A stretch of DNA of 64,000 nt from Siphonodentalium dalli. Its lineage: Eukaryota > Mollusca > Scaphopoda > Gadilida > Siphonodentaliidae. Below are positions 30,301 through 36,985 of this stretch, piece by piece. The first letter of the stretch is position 1. The number at the start of each line of letters is the position of its first letter. The stretch is from positions 112,615,319 through 112,679,318 of the forward strand of contig CP136066.1 in assembly GCA_032622095.1 (NCBI GenBank), written 5' to 3'. The notes under the pieces are model-generated. The model searched no databases and was not told the origin of the DNA. It saw nothing but the letters and a program-made list of their open reading frames with translations. A program made the position numbers and the translations under genes.

Positions 30301-32994
30301 ATGGTCCATTCTTTATTTGTAGGGATTTTTTCAGTATATATGTGGGAAACAGGCAGATAGCTCCAAGGTTTTATTTTAAACAAATAATGTTAATTAAAAC
30401 ATAGTACATTAAAAACGGTATACAGGCTGTTTGTTGCATGTATTACCTGAACATCCAGGCTACAAATCAATCTATGATAATCGGGCAACTACTCATTAGT
30501 GAGTATTCAGTTACAGTTACAGTTTCTGTGGTTTCAGAAAACGTAGTACCTTCCGCGTATATGTGGCTTTTGGTGAATAAAACCAAATATTATTTCCAGG
30601 TATAAACACAGTCTCTGTAACAATAGTATTTTGGCAATTTTGGTCAAGTTTAGAATTTTTTGAAGATAGTCCTTTGTGTTTTGATCAATCGAGTTCATAG
30701 CATACCACCATGCAGTCTTGTGATAAAATCGAAAAATTTGTTGTTTCATCATTTGATCGATGCAACTATGACTACTATTTTACATTTACCCAGTGTATCA
30801 CTCTGTGATGTGACCGCTTAAATTATTTTCGTCAATTAAACATTTTCTGCCTTTCTTCGTTGAAGTGAACTTAACCTACTGTTCGTATTACTCATCGCTC
30901 ACCATAGGTACCTGATGCCGACTACCAACTTTTGAATTGGCGCGCTTTACGATAAAAACTACAACCTGACTGAATGTGCTTTGTGTAATCACTAATAAAC
31001 AATGACTTTGCTCACTTATCCGAGATAGTGACACGTCATGCATTAGACACCTGAACATATGTTTCTTATGGACACCCGCCAATGTGTAAGTGTGCATGTA
31101 CTATATAGTGCGTTAATTCACGACTCTACCCAAAAACAATGCACTACACATGTTGATGCCTCAAGATATTGGCAGACATTGACTACAACCTATGTTACTC
31201 GTAGATTGTTTACATCTGGTTTAATCTTAAATCTATTTGTATATTATGATTTCTATTGGAGATGCAATGTATGTGGCATTATGATACTGTTTATTTTGTG
31301 TGCGTACATGTGTATGTGGCATACTGTTTATTTTGTGTTTGTGTACATGTGTATGTTTACTCAACAAGTTGTGTTTTTGCATGTGGTAATTTCTTCCATA
31401 ATTTATGGATAATTATTGTAACATTGTTGCTATTAATTACATTTATCGGTGTCGCATGTAATTGGTCGGATTTGCTATGTATCACGCATACGGCTTATGG
31501 CCACGTTGGTTTTGCAACCTGTCTTGTTCTAATATTTATGGTACTTTTGTTCCTCTATTTCATGTTTGAAACATTAAACAATTGTTTGACAAACGTGGCG
31601 AGTTTCACTAATCCCCCAGCATACACACGCGAAACACCCAGTACTCATTGAATATCTCCCTGTTTTATAGCAGTGAATTTTGAAAGGTTTGATGGTGAAT
31701 ATATAAAATTAAATGATGATCAGTCACATATTTTTTGCTTCTAGAAAATGTCATGGAATCAATACATCCCTATTAAATTCCATTTAACTGTTTAATTACA
31801 CATATATCATACAATTAGAGATAAACAGTGCAGAAAAAAGACATTGTATGTGAGCCTGCTTTCTCTCTCGTGAGATACTGTAGATATAATTCATATATCT
31901 GTGATCAAAAGTTTGCAATCATTCTTCCTCACATAATTCTAGCGTGTGATTACTCTTATAGGACTACCGGTAGCTATTTAATTTTGTACAAAATGTAAAT
32001 TTCATTCGATTTTATCCATTTTGGCAGCCATTTTTGGACAGACACGGTTCACAACTAATCATTGTTTGTATATATTTCAATGTATTAAGAAATTGGCTTT
32101 AATTGGTCTACATATGACTGCATTCGCATATGGCTTAGCTGATGAATTGCGTCAGAATTGAACCATCTGGAAATCACGATATCTCAAAAAGCTCAACTCG
32201 GATTTTCGGGGACTTTTCCCATGTTGTTTGTAAACATGTTCTTAATAATCCCTGGCTTTTGTCCCAATGAACTCTAATGTGCCTGGACTACTATTCAAAC
32301 AAACTGTTTTACCTCGAACATATTCTTTTATATTTTAGGGTAAAATATTTACTGCACACCCATTGGTTTATCTTTGCAAAATCTGCAAAATACAGATTTC
32401 AATACGTTCCATAAAAAAATTTGTCTTGCCCTTGAACAATGCAAACCGATTAAATTGACAGTGTCATAGTTTTCATAAATAAAACAATATTGACATAACT
32501 TTTACTATGTTACAAGCTACAATCTTCAGAGTGTGCAATAAACATAGAACACAGTTTTGTGAACATGTTAATGTCATTGCACTTGTTTGTTGTGTTGCGA
32601 GATAAAACTCGAACCTCCGATTCTCGTTTTACCATCTTGTCACAACAAACTCGTGCAGTATTGTTTACCAGTTCACACACTTGTTTCATTCTATCTATAT
32701 ATTCTTATATCGTTAATTATTATTTATCATTAAAGAGATCTATATACTTCTTTCCCATGATATTCAAATCAACTCACTTCAAATCGTCACAAAGAGTTTG
32801 AATTTCTCTAAGTTTTTCTACAGCCATATCTCCAGTATTTTCTTTCCTGTATCTCGCAATGAATGGGATGGTGCATCCTTCTTCCAACATGTGGACGATG
32901 TTGGATGAAATTCGCTTCGTAACACATTGCCTTTCTGCAACAACGTCAGCAATGTCCCAGTCAGAACACTCTTCATCTTTTGCCATTTTGAACA
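156..32994 (-). CDS. SRBD1: S1 RNA-binding domain protein 1 (Tex-like), 14 exons, 3' end outside window
   Basis: Fourteen minus-strand exons, each bounded by AG and GT, join in one frame to give 630 codons plus 2 nt, reading from the ATG at 32986. Domain order matches Tex/SRBD1. A Tex_N-type helical region spans residues ~1-305. A YqgF-like RNase-H fold follows, with GIDPG at 339-343, [10 protein letters not shown] at ~396-405 and [10 protein letters not shown] at ~429-438. A helix-hairpin-helix region covers ~480-570, and a Lys/Arg-rich, possibly nuclear-localising linker lies at ~589-607. The C-terminal S1 RNA-binding domain must lie left of position 1. The family is thought to bind nucleic acid; its animal role is poorly defined. 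From memory, vertebrate SRBD1 has about 200 extra N-terminal residues, and an acceptor-like tract precedes exon 1. An upstream exon is therefore likely and the ATG used here may be internal. The gene spans at least 33 kb because its introns are filled with repeats. Confidence 0.93.
1038..1265. repeat. Degenerate inverted repeat (old foldback)
   Basis: The segment ~1038-1128 inverts onto ~1195-1262, with matches such as CTGCACGTTG / CAACGTGCAG and TTAGATGAACCGAG / CTCGGACCGATCTAA. Many mismatches, so an old element in SRBD1 intron 13. Confidence 0.4.
2300..2553. mobile_element. 254-bp foldback (hAT-like MITE) with 8-bp target duplication
   Basis: Nearly perfect palindrome: CAAGCCTTGAAATAG...CTATTTCAAGGCTTG, with repeated GCAGAATGAGGTCCCCAGA blocks in each arm. 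CCAATAGT flanks both sides (2292-2299 and 2554-2561). An 8-bp duplication with CA-starting ends is typical of hAT-type elements. No coding capacity. In SRBD1 intron 13. Confidence 0.75.
3344..3508 (-). CDS. SRBD1: SRBD1 exon 13 (helix-hairpin-helix)
   Basis: 165 bp, residues 519-573. The acceptor is TACTTTTCAG and the donor GTAAGT. Encodes [20 protein letters not shown] and the hairpin [16 protein letters not shown], a standard Tex helix-hairpin-helix DNA/RNA-binding module. Confidence 0.96.
3509..5232 (-). other. SRBD1 intron 12, otherwise without recognisable features
   Basis: AT-rich. Apart from the hairpin at 4786 there is a stretch (4420-4460) with GGGATTCGAGTGCCC, faintly like an inverted tRNA T-arm, but nothing that folds as a tRNA. 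No gene seen. Confidence 0.5.
4786..4807 (+). repeat. GAAGAAGGCC-AGC-GGCCGAAAGC hairpin of an unknown retroelement
   Basis: A GGCC/GGCC stem with a three-base loop, preceded by TGAAGAA and followed by GAAAGCTTCTTTAAAAGAGCGTTGT. Similar 'GAAGAAG-stem-CGAAA' hairpins occur in Penelope-like and other invertebrate repeats (from memory). No reverse transcriptase nearby. Confidence 0.3.
5233..5339 (-). CDS. SRBD1: SRBD1 exon 12 ([12 protein letters not shown] segment)
   Basis: 107 bp, residues 484-518. The acceptor is TAATTCCAG and the donor GTGAGA. Encodes [12 protein letters not shown], then [19 protein letters not shown] at the start of the helix-hairpin-helix region. Confidence 0.94.
5364..5676 (+). 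mobile_element. Rolling-circle-like element fragment (divergent core plus tail)
   Basis: One core unit (GATGGCTCCCATCTGG...AGATGGCTGCTGGTGGCC), an ACAGACAGATGGACTGACGACGGATG microsatellite-like tail and a degraded hairpin ending AAGTTGAGCA. No head is seen. It lies directly left of the splice branch region of SRBD1 intron 11. Confidence 0.55.
5954..6036 (-). CDS. SRBD1: SRBD1 exon 11 ([14 protein letters not shown] motif)
   Basis: 83 bp, residues 456-483. The acceptor is GTATTTTCAG and the donor GTACTA. Encodes [20 protein letters not shown] and IGVGMYQ, which lead into the helix-hairpin-helix region. Confidence 0.95.
6405..6890 (+). repeat. Probable rolling-circle-like repeat with GAGGT/ACCTC hairpin
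   Basis: Starts at the perfect hairpin GAGGT-TGC-ACCTC (6415-6427), followed by TGATATACCCACCCCCACCC. It contains repeated 'CCAAATTTCATTGA' and 'CATGGCTGA' blocks and ends after GGACCGATGGATGGATG. The general style matches the tandem-core elements, but no matching terminal inverted repeat was found. Confidence 0.35.
8128..8219 (-). CDS. SRBD1: SRBD1 exon 10 ([11 protein letters not shown] motif)
   Basis: 92 bp, residues 425-455. The acceptor is TATTTCCAG and the donor GTGGGT. Encodes [12 protein letters not shown] followed by [12 protein letters not shown], both family hallmarks. Confidence 0.95.
8493..8587. repeat. Short inverted repeat (95 bp)
   Basis: TTTCCATATTGGCAGAGTTATGAGG at the left, inverted at the right with two small differences. 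Probable small foldback element in SRBD1 intron 9; no target duplication recognised. Confidence 0.45.
8743..8850 (-). CDS. SRBD1: SRBD1 exon 9 ([10 protein letters not shown] motif)
   Basis: 108 bp, residues 389-424. The acceptor is ACCTTGATAG and the donor GTATGA. Contains the strongly conserved Tex motif [11 protein letters not shown]. Confidence 0.95.
8851..10590 (-). other. SRBD1 intron 8, no recognisable features
   Basis: AT-rich, with no exon-like frames, long repeats or foldbacks noticed. Short open frames on both strands lack family motifs and splice context. Confidence 0.5.
10591..10687 (-). CDS. SRBD1: SRBD1 exon 8 (YqgF-like strand/helix)
   Basis: 97 bp, residues 357-388. The acceptor is CCTTTTCAG and the donor GTACTG. 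Encodes [18 protein letters not shown]. It is separated from exon 7 by a 5.2-kb intron that contains the largest tandem-core mobile element in the gene. Confidence 0.88.
10900..11165 (+). repeat. Fragment of a rolling-circle-like core
   Basis: 'GCCATGGTAATTCCAGCAAATGGCCCTAACTCTGGTGAAAATTGG' style sequence with 'CATTTACCAAATTTCATTCC' resembles the cores at 6.6 and 60.8 kb in wording (drug-leaflet-like coding is absent). Single, short and without ends; identity is tentative. Confidence 0.3.
11494..13885 (+). mobile_element. Rolling-circle-like (HINE/pearl-type) element, copy A, full length
   Basis: The head has the subterminal repeat TAGCTCAACTT at 11508-11518. The core is about 14 tandem units of ~159 bp, each with AAGATGGC...GCCATGTTTT, and from ~11928 on two unit types alternate. 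Next comes a short tail with CACACACG/ACGAC microsatellite-like sequence. The 3' end is a hairpin (AGCTCAA/ACTTTAC against GTAAAGTTGAGCT, written AGCCCAA here) whose right arm inverts the head repeat. This is the layout of non-autonomous Helentron relatives such as oyster pearl elements. No protein is encoded. It lies in SRBD1 intron 7. Confidence 0.8.
15057..15235 (+). repeat. Dispersed ~180-bp repeat, copy 1
   Basis: GGTGAGATACAAGTCTGCAA ... TTCAAAACCCCTGTACCCTA, about 90 percent like 17580-17752. On the minus strand both copies give a short open frame starting [15 protein letters not shown], which is too short and variable to call a gene. Confidence 0.7.
15884..16041 (-). CDS. SRBD1: SRBD1 exon 7 (YqgF-like domain, GIDPG)
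   Basis: 158 bp, residues 304-356. The acceptor is GTCTTGAAG and the donor GTAAGT. Encodes the connecting helix and [18 protein letters not shown]; Asp341 of GIDPG is the position equivalent to the first acidic residue of the RNase-H fold. Confidence 0.95.
16106..16620 (+). mobile_element. Rolling-circle-like element, copy D, 3'-truncated, divergent core
   Basis: Has the perfect head palindrome (16106-16120) and TAGCTCAACTT. The core then has a different repeat type with 'GATGGCTCCCATCTA...GGTCACCC' segments besides AAGATGG blocks. No tail hairpin is found, so the right boundary is approximate. It lies just right of SRBD1 exon 7, in intron 6. Confidence 0.6.
17271..17520 (+). repeat. ~245-bp direct repeat, copy 1
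   Basis: CCTCAATGTCCCCCTCTCCG ... TGTGTAGCCAAATGTAAGAA, followed by an A-rich ATAAACGGA. The second copy is at 17760-18013, with ~95 percent identity by eye; the poly-G run inside is longer here. Between them lies another repeat (17536-17755). Confidence 0.8.
17580..17752 (+). repeat. Dispersed ~180-bp repeat, copy 2
   Basis: Second copy of 15057-15235, sitting exactly between the two ~245-bp direct repeats at 17271 and 17760. Confidence 0.7.
17760..18013 (+). repeat. ~245-bp direct repeat, copy 2
   Basis: Second copy of 17271-17520, ending AAATAAATAAACGGATC. It flanks the internal repeat like a short long-terminal-repeat pair or a duplication; no TG..CA ends or primer-binding site seen. 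Confidence 0.8.
18090..18740 (+). repeat. Old tandem duplication (~430-bp period)
   Basis: 18090-18300 and 18525-18740 share GAAG(C)CCGAA, TCGCTAAAA(C/T)TACGCACTTC, CAATACT(G/A)AC, GGTAATAAT and GGAAATATCA.T.TAAACGAAA. Clearly diverged. The spacer 18300-18525 has only AT-rich and CA/TG-rich sequence. Confidence 0.55.
19880..20082 (-). CDS. SRBD1: SRBD1 exon 6 (VLAINRAED segment)
   Basis: 203 bp, residues 237-303. The acceptor is ATTTTAACAG and the donor GTGAGC. Starts [17 protein letters not shown] and ends with the D-G-F-T-R-L-I-S-P helix that leads to the YqgF-like domain. Confidence 0.92.
20454..20800. repeat. Left-end fragment of the TTAACTCTTTCG element
   Basis: TTAACTCTTTCGTTGCCACTC at 20454, then sequence alignable with 27480-27670 (GGTATAAATA..., TTGTTGAAATTTCATACATG, ATAGAGGTCATGTGACC, TTGCCATCTTGG). 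The right end is not identified; the element seems cut by the foldback at 20833. Confidence 0.4.
20833..20972. mobile_element. Foldback MITE, second family, left arm truncated
   Basis: AGGATTTAGTCGGAAATATGG at the left and CCATATTTCCGACTAAATCC at the right flank GAGAGCTTTCC. The right arm continues to ATGGCATTACTG, whereas the outer left arm is missing. Confidence 0.55.
21862..22000 (-). CDS. SRBD1: SRBD1 exon 5 ([10 protein letters not shown] segment)
   Basis: 139 bp, residues 190-236. The acceptor is ATATTTTGCAG and the donor GTATAG. A polar, lysine-rich linker is followed by [19 protein letters not shown], continuing in phase 0 into VLAINR of the next exon as in Tex proteins. Confidence 0.9.
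22698..22794 (-). CDS. SRBD1: SRBD1 exon 4
   Basis: 97 bp, residues 158-189. The acceptor is TTTTCTTCAG and the donor GTAAGT. Encodes [20 protein letters not shown], matching the Tex helical region that precedes the conserved K-F-x-x-Y-F-x-F segment. Confidence 0.87.
22795..24660 (-). other. Right part of SRBD1 intron 3, no recognisable features
   Basis: Contains an 18-base poly-A run near 23250, a pyrimidine-rich CCCACCCTCCCTCCCCTTC near 22975 and short inverted bits around 24090-24190. No gene or repeat family identified. Confidence 0.45.
24665..25309 (+). mobile_element. Rolling-circle-like element, copy E1, divergent core
   Basis: A decayed head (AAGTGTCGATGACA...CAACTT) is followed by core segments with GATGGCTCCCAT and CCAAGATGGCTGC. 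It ends in a degenerate tail (CATGGCAATAGCTCAAACTT...GATGAGCTA). It abuts copy E2 directly. Located in SRBD1 intron 3. Confidence 0.6.
25314..26374 (+). mobile_element. Rolling-circle-like element, copy E2, divergent core
   Basis: The head is decayed but still carries the internal 'TACATTACAGTCAATGGAG' block that follows the head in copies A-C. The core has several ~270-bp-class units with the 'TCCATATGAAGTTTGGTGA' segment. The tail ends in the family hairpin (TTTACAAAGTAAAGTTGAGCTA). Head to tail with E1. Confidence 0.6.
27072..27216 (-). CDS. SRBD1: SRBD1 exon 3 ([16 protein letters not shown] motif)
   Basis: 145 bp, residues 110-157. The acceptor is CTTCTTTTCAG and the donor [27 protein letters not shown] is the conserved Tex-family segment that made identification easy. 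Confidence 0.92.
27243..28400 (+). repeat. Dispersed repeat ('CTGTCTGTTTGTTCGGGAT...CCCCTGGACC'), host of a nested element
   Basis: Left part (27243-27433): CTGTCTATCTGTCTGTTTG, CAGGCCCCTGGACCAGTTTC, AAATTTGGTGTGGACTC. Right part (28171-28400): low-complexity AT followed by AAGGCTCCCAGGGGAGAGC. A reverse-oriented relative lies at 33235-33575. Confidence 0.45.
27434..28170. mobile_element. TTAA-flanked element nested in another repeat
   Basis: Left end TTAACTCTTTCGCTGCCA, right end inverted TTAACTCTTTCGATGCCA: 17 of 18 bases identical, with TTAA at both edges, as for piggyBac-like insertions. The 737-bp interior encodes no transposase, so it is non-autonomous. A related left end lies at 20454. 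It splits the repeat described at 27243-28400. Confidence 0.6.
28502..28748. mobile_element. Foldback MITE, second family, right arm partly duplicated
   Basis: CAGTAATGCCTTAAATAATCG at the left; GATTATTTAAGGCATTAC at the right. The right arm segment 'TGAAAAGTTACCCATAATTC' occurs twice in tandem (about 28655 and 28694), which is unusual for a simple foldback. Confidence 0.6.
29170..29525. mobile_element. Diverged pair of foldback blocks of the 2.3-kb family
   Basis: Two blocks of the GCAGAATGAGGTCCCC...CACATTCTGC kind (29170-29265 and 29402-29500), separated by a short non-matching stretch that itself contains a weak GAGGTCCCCAATGGG motif. Terminal CAAGCCTTG arms are lost. Confidence 0.5.
29624..29831. 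mobile_element. Foldback MITE, second family, complete
   Basis: GTAATGCCCTAATTAATCG at the left and CGATTAATTAGGGCATTAC at the right are exact inverses. The arms extend ~90 bp each with a GAGAGCTTTCC centre. It lies 40 bp right of SRBD1 exon 2's donor side. Confidence 0.65.
29872..29989 (-). CDS. SRBD1: SRBD1 exon 2 (Tex_N helices)
   Basis: 118 bp, residues 70-109. The acceptor is ATTATAG and the donor GTGAGT. A lysine-rich amphipathic stretch ([18 protein letters not shown]) leads into a typical Tex_N helix. The split Lys codon from exon 1 closes correctly with the first base. Confidence 0.88.
30130..30285 (+). repeat. 5S-rRNA-like sequence (5S pseudogene or 5S-derived SINE)
   Basis: ATCCGAAGTTAAGAAACATC followed by AAGCTCGGTTAGTCCTGGAT and GGGCGACGG (30183-30235) matches the internal promoter (box A to box C) of animal 5S rRNA closely. 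The flanks fit only loosely (CCGGTGCAACTCCTGC near the end), with a ~20-base insertion. It is too divergent for a functional 5S gene; a SINE3-type head is possible. In SRBD1 intron 1, antisense to the gene. Confidence 0.65.
30286..32777 (-). other. Right part of SRBD1 intron 1, mostly plain sequence
   Basis: Holds a plus-strand open frame at 31256-31651 (131 codons) with hydrophobic segments, partly built on TGTGTATGT-rich sequence. Otherwise AT-rich with no repeat I recognise. Confidence 0.4.
32778..32994 (-). CDS. SRBD1: SRBD1 exon 1 of those visible (Tex_N start)
   Basis: Encodes residues 1-69 plus two bases from the ATG at 32986-32984. The protein includes the Tex_N signature [10 protein letters not shown]. 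The donor is GTGAGT. A T-rich tract ending in CAG lies 8 bases before the ATG, so this is probably not the first exon and translation may begin further right. Alternatively the frame, which stays open to 33061, is 5' leader. Confidence 0.9.
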
Positions 32995-33234
32995 CTGAAA
33001 AATAATAAAAGTAATGTCGCTGAGTTGCAATGTGAAAATTCCCCAAAACTCTATGTCTCAATACTGTGGTTCATTCGACAAAATACCTATCCATATAATT
33101 AGGACAGACCAATCTTTCTTGTCTTAACCAGTGATTTTGCAAATGGGTTTAAATTCGCAGACGAATTTTTCAAAATTCCTAAATTTGTAGGCCCCTACTA
33201 CTCATTGTCACCTCAACACACCCAATACAAACAA

Positions 33235-33575
33235 CGCAGTTTGACTACCAGAAAAGCAGCCACATCTGAAATCGCATTTATTTAGCGGAGGAGGAGCATG
33301 TGGCCTCTGTACAAAGTGGCCTTCATGCACTTCACTCACATTTTAATTTCAGACAGAGCCTTTATTCAACAGCTTTGGGCAAATTAATTTTTTTTTATTA
33401 AATTTCTAAAATAAAATGTTTTTTTGTAAATCAGAATTTGGAAAAACTAATGTCGTTATAACATCTACCAGGGTACCCCGAGTCACCACACCAAATTTGT
33501 TTAAAATCGGTCCAGGGATCTGAAAGAAAAATCACAAACAGACAGACAGATAGATCCTCCTTTTATATAGACGCC
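33235..33575 (-). repeat. Reverse-oriented copy of the dispersed repeat at 27.2 kb
   Basis: Read on the minus strand it shows ATCTGTCTGTCTGTTTGTG, GATCCCTGGACCGATTTTAA, AAATTTGGTGTGGTGACTC and later AATAAAGGCTCTG, in the same order as the copy at 27243-28400 but without the nested TTAA element. Confidence 0.45.
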
Positions 33576-35068
33576 ACAAAAATGTTAGTTCCCCCATCAT
33601 AATAATAGTTTGTATAACTCTGGGAAAGACTTTTTAACCATGAGCTTACTTGATTAATTTGGCATTCAAGTCTTTACCATTCAATTTTCACTCGTCTTTA
33701 CCATTTATGTCTCTTCCATTACAAAGATAATTGTGTGGACATTTTCAGAATTTTTATTCATTGCAAGTGTTGTTAAAAAACAGAAAGGTATTATTCCTTG
33801 TTGATTGGCTATTACATATTGCCATGTAAGTTCTTTACCATTCAGTAAATTTTGAAGACTATCTTGAGGTTGTGGTTGACTTTAGGCTGATCCCATTTGT
33901 CTTCACCGTTATGTCTTTACCGTTAAATTAATATTTTGTTATCATCCATATTTGATAATTGGAAGGTTCCATGCTTTGCTGATGAATGTCTGTATGTACC
34001 CTATTAACACATTCTCTATAATAGGGGGAAAATTAATTAAATGCATACACTGAATGTGCAATGTCTACCGTTATTTGACCATTTATCATGCCAAACTCTG
34101 AAGCTGACTGATGACATGTGAAATCCAAATTATGGTGCAACATCTGGCTAATGTCATTGAATGTGAAACGATAAATGATTTTGTTGTGTCTTGTTTTTGT
34201 TGTTGTTGTAACTTGAAAATTTGCTGATGAATGTCTGTATATAGTATTTACTCTTACATGTATGAGAGGCCGTTTTCACATTTATTACTTTTTAATTTTT
34301 TTTAATAAAATAAATTTAATTATACAGTATTAACTCAGGTAAAATATCAAAACTGTAAAAGTTGAGGCAAATATAGGAGGGCTATTAATAGCCCTCCTGG
34401 AATTTCTAGACCGCCAGCCCTGTATACTGTATATGGCCTTATCATGAAATATGTGTAATTTGTGGGAATACATATTATTTATCTGAGGTGGCTAGTGCTC
34501 TGTATCAATCAAAAAGATAACATTGTTTTCATTAAATTAGATATGGTATACATTGTAAGCATTGGTGGTGGATATTACTGTTCAAATATTGATAAACCAC
34601 TATAAACAGAAAGAAGTTCTTATACCAAGCATAATTATCATGTAATAGCATGTTATTATATGCTGTGTTATGTAAACAAACAGTATGCAAGAAGTGTGCG
34701 ATAAGCAAAACACTCAACACCGGGGAGACCCCACTAAGTGAACATTCGTTAAAACTGCCACCATGTTGATTACAACAAACTGGTATAGCCCTCGCTAAAC
34801 CTCGCCACTCAAGATTTCGCTGTATAATGGGTAACCATGAACCATTACAAATTACAGATTATCTTTTCGAAATTTGTGCTGATAAGGAAGTATCAACAAT
34901 AAATGTTCTAGTATTTTTTAAGGCAATCCAACAACTAATAAGCAGTATCCGGTGTGTGAAATATTACTTTTCGGTCCTAAAAATAGTAAAAAGATTCAAA
35001 TTAATTGATACTATCCTCTTTCTCTGGGATTGATTCCTTGAAAAAAAAAAATTCTATTGTTGATTTCA
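33576..35068. other. Intergenic, right of SRBD1 exon 1, no gene recognised
   Basis: AT-rich with repeated 'CTTTACCATT' wording at 33660-33920 and a small inverted 'AGGAGGGCTATTAATAGCCCTCCT' at 34376-34399. Possible upstream SRBD1 exons could lie here, but none was found. Confidence 0.4.
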
Positions 35069-35395
35069 GTCCTGGTTAAGCTTCATTTGAAAATAATGTC
35101 TTAAAAGAGTTGAAATGAAGCATTCAACTCATCTTACTGGTATCGAGACTGTCTCAATGAAGGTTAAGTTCTCTACAAATTGAGAATACACTGGTCCAAT
35201 TCAGACTTTAATGAGTCTCTTTACTTTGCTGATAGACAATCTTGTTTCCTCCATCACAAATTAAAAACTGTTCTCAATTCCTGACAATCCTACTCATTGT
35301 GGTCAGAATTTGATCAATTTGAGTCGGATACATAATTATTTAGAATTAAAATGTAGAAATTCACATTGTACATTCAGAAAGAAGAAATATAGAGT
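35069..35395 (+). repeat. Direct repeat left of the LINE (copy 1)
   Basis: Shares with 37700-37985 segments such as ATGTCTTAAA, GAAGCATTC.ACTCATC, TATCGAGACT, ACTCATTGTGGTCAGAATTT and CATAATTATTTAGAATTA. The LINE remnant lies exactly between the two copies. Confidence 0.6.
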
Positions 35396-35404
35396 TCTAT
35401 CTCT

Positions 35405-36985
35405 TACATCATTGAGATTCAAGATTCAAGATTCAATAAGATTTATTTTGTATTCAATATAATTATAATATATATATATCAACAGGACCCCACAAAAAGT
35501 TTAACTTGCAAGGGCAGGGCCCTTATGTTTGTATAATGATACAGTGTTATGTGTACGTATATTGGGTGAATATAGTGCGGGTGCGTATTTACAATGTGTG
35601 TATTATTGTATAGAGATGGGCAAGAAGGGGTGGGGGCATGGGGGGGGGGGTCGGGTTGTGAGATGGTGATTATAGTCATTTTTTTTAGTTGTTATGCTTT
35701 ATCTGGTAGCCAATATGATTATCTTGATGTCTTTATGCTGAGACCTGCGCGATCGTCTTGCAATTTTCAATAATGTGGGGAATACCAGTATTTAAGGTGA
35801 TCAATGAAATATGGGTGTGAATACTGCTTGATTTGGTTGAGGAATTGGTTAAGGTTATAGACAAGTTGATTATTTTTGCACTGTTGTTCAGATGAGTGAC
35901 AAATAGTGACACATGGAGGAAATGTGGCATAAATTTGGTTGGCCTGTTCCTCACCGGGAGAGCTGGCCAGGAGAGGGAGGATTATACTATGAGAATAAAG
36001 AGAAGTTCATTAATTTCTGCCCCCTCTTCTGGACAGTCTCTGCCGTAAGGGACTGCTGGCTGGTATTGCCTTAGTATATATAATAGGGGAGAGAATACAT
36101 ACAAACTGGATTGTTATTTGATATTTGGGGTGTATTTATTAATGAAATGTGTTTTTAGGTACTTATGATATTTGTCACTAGTTTCTACGCGAAGCTTACA
36201 ATCACATGGGAGTTTATTCCATAGACATCTGGCTCTGGTTGATATGACACTTCTTGCTTTTTTTGTTCTTCTGAATTCACAATACAGATTTGAATTTGCT
36301 TTGAACCGTGCATTGTGGTTATGGATATCATGTATATTAGTAAATATTGAAGACGGCGATTTGGGGAGTTTCTTTTGATGGAAATCATGTAAAATTTGTA
36401 TTAGTTGCATGTTTCCAATGTCATTCATCAATAGCAAATTGTAGTCCCTGCATATTTCTGGTATGCTTTTTTTTTTTGTAAGATAGTGTGGCGATAGCTT
36501 TTTTGGGTATTTTTTCAAGATTTTCAAGGTTTTTTCTTTGTTGTTGCACTCCATAGATCTGTATTCGTAAATATCATGTAATAAGTTTTTTCTAGGTTTA
36601 GAGATAGTTTATTAGCAAGAAACCATTTGCTCATTGTCTCCATTTCTGTGTTGACTACATCATATGCCTTATTTATATCTTTATTAGAGTAAAATGCATT
36701 TGTATCATCAGCAAATAGTATTAGATTCAGGTCCTTACAAATATTTGGAAGATCGTTCATATATATCAGAAAGAGTAGAGGGCCAAGTATAGATCCTTGT
36801 GGAACTCCACATATTATATCTGTTTGTGAAGACAAGTGGCTTTCATATTGTACAGATTGTTTTCTATAAGTCAAATTGCTTTGGAACCAGCACTGTGCCA
36901 GGAAGACAATTGGTTTAATAAAGATTGACCTGTGTATGTAAGGCTTTATTTGCACTTGAAGATGGATTATCTCTTTAAATAACAA
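35405..36985 (-). pseudogene. Second LINE reverse transcriptase, internally deleted
   Basis: The minus-strand frame 36524-36985 has CGVPQGSILGPLLFLIYMND and FADDTNAFYSN, with the catalytic Asp pair present. It then switches directly, in another frame (36114-36554), to the C-terminal tail with ARFKANSNLYCEFRRTKKAR and CLWNKLPCD. The ~100-residue thumb region expected between them is missing, so this is an internal deletion joined out of frame. The upstream part is 5' truncated. The 3' end is AATCTTGAATCTTGAATCTC near 35405, a TTGAATC-type LINE tail. Confidence 0.82.
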
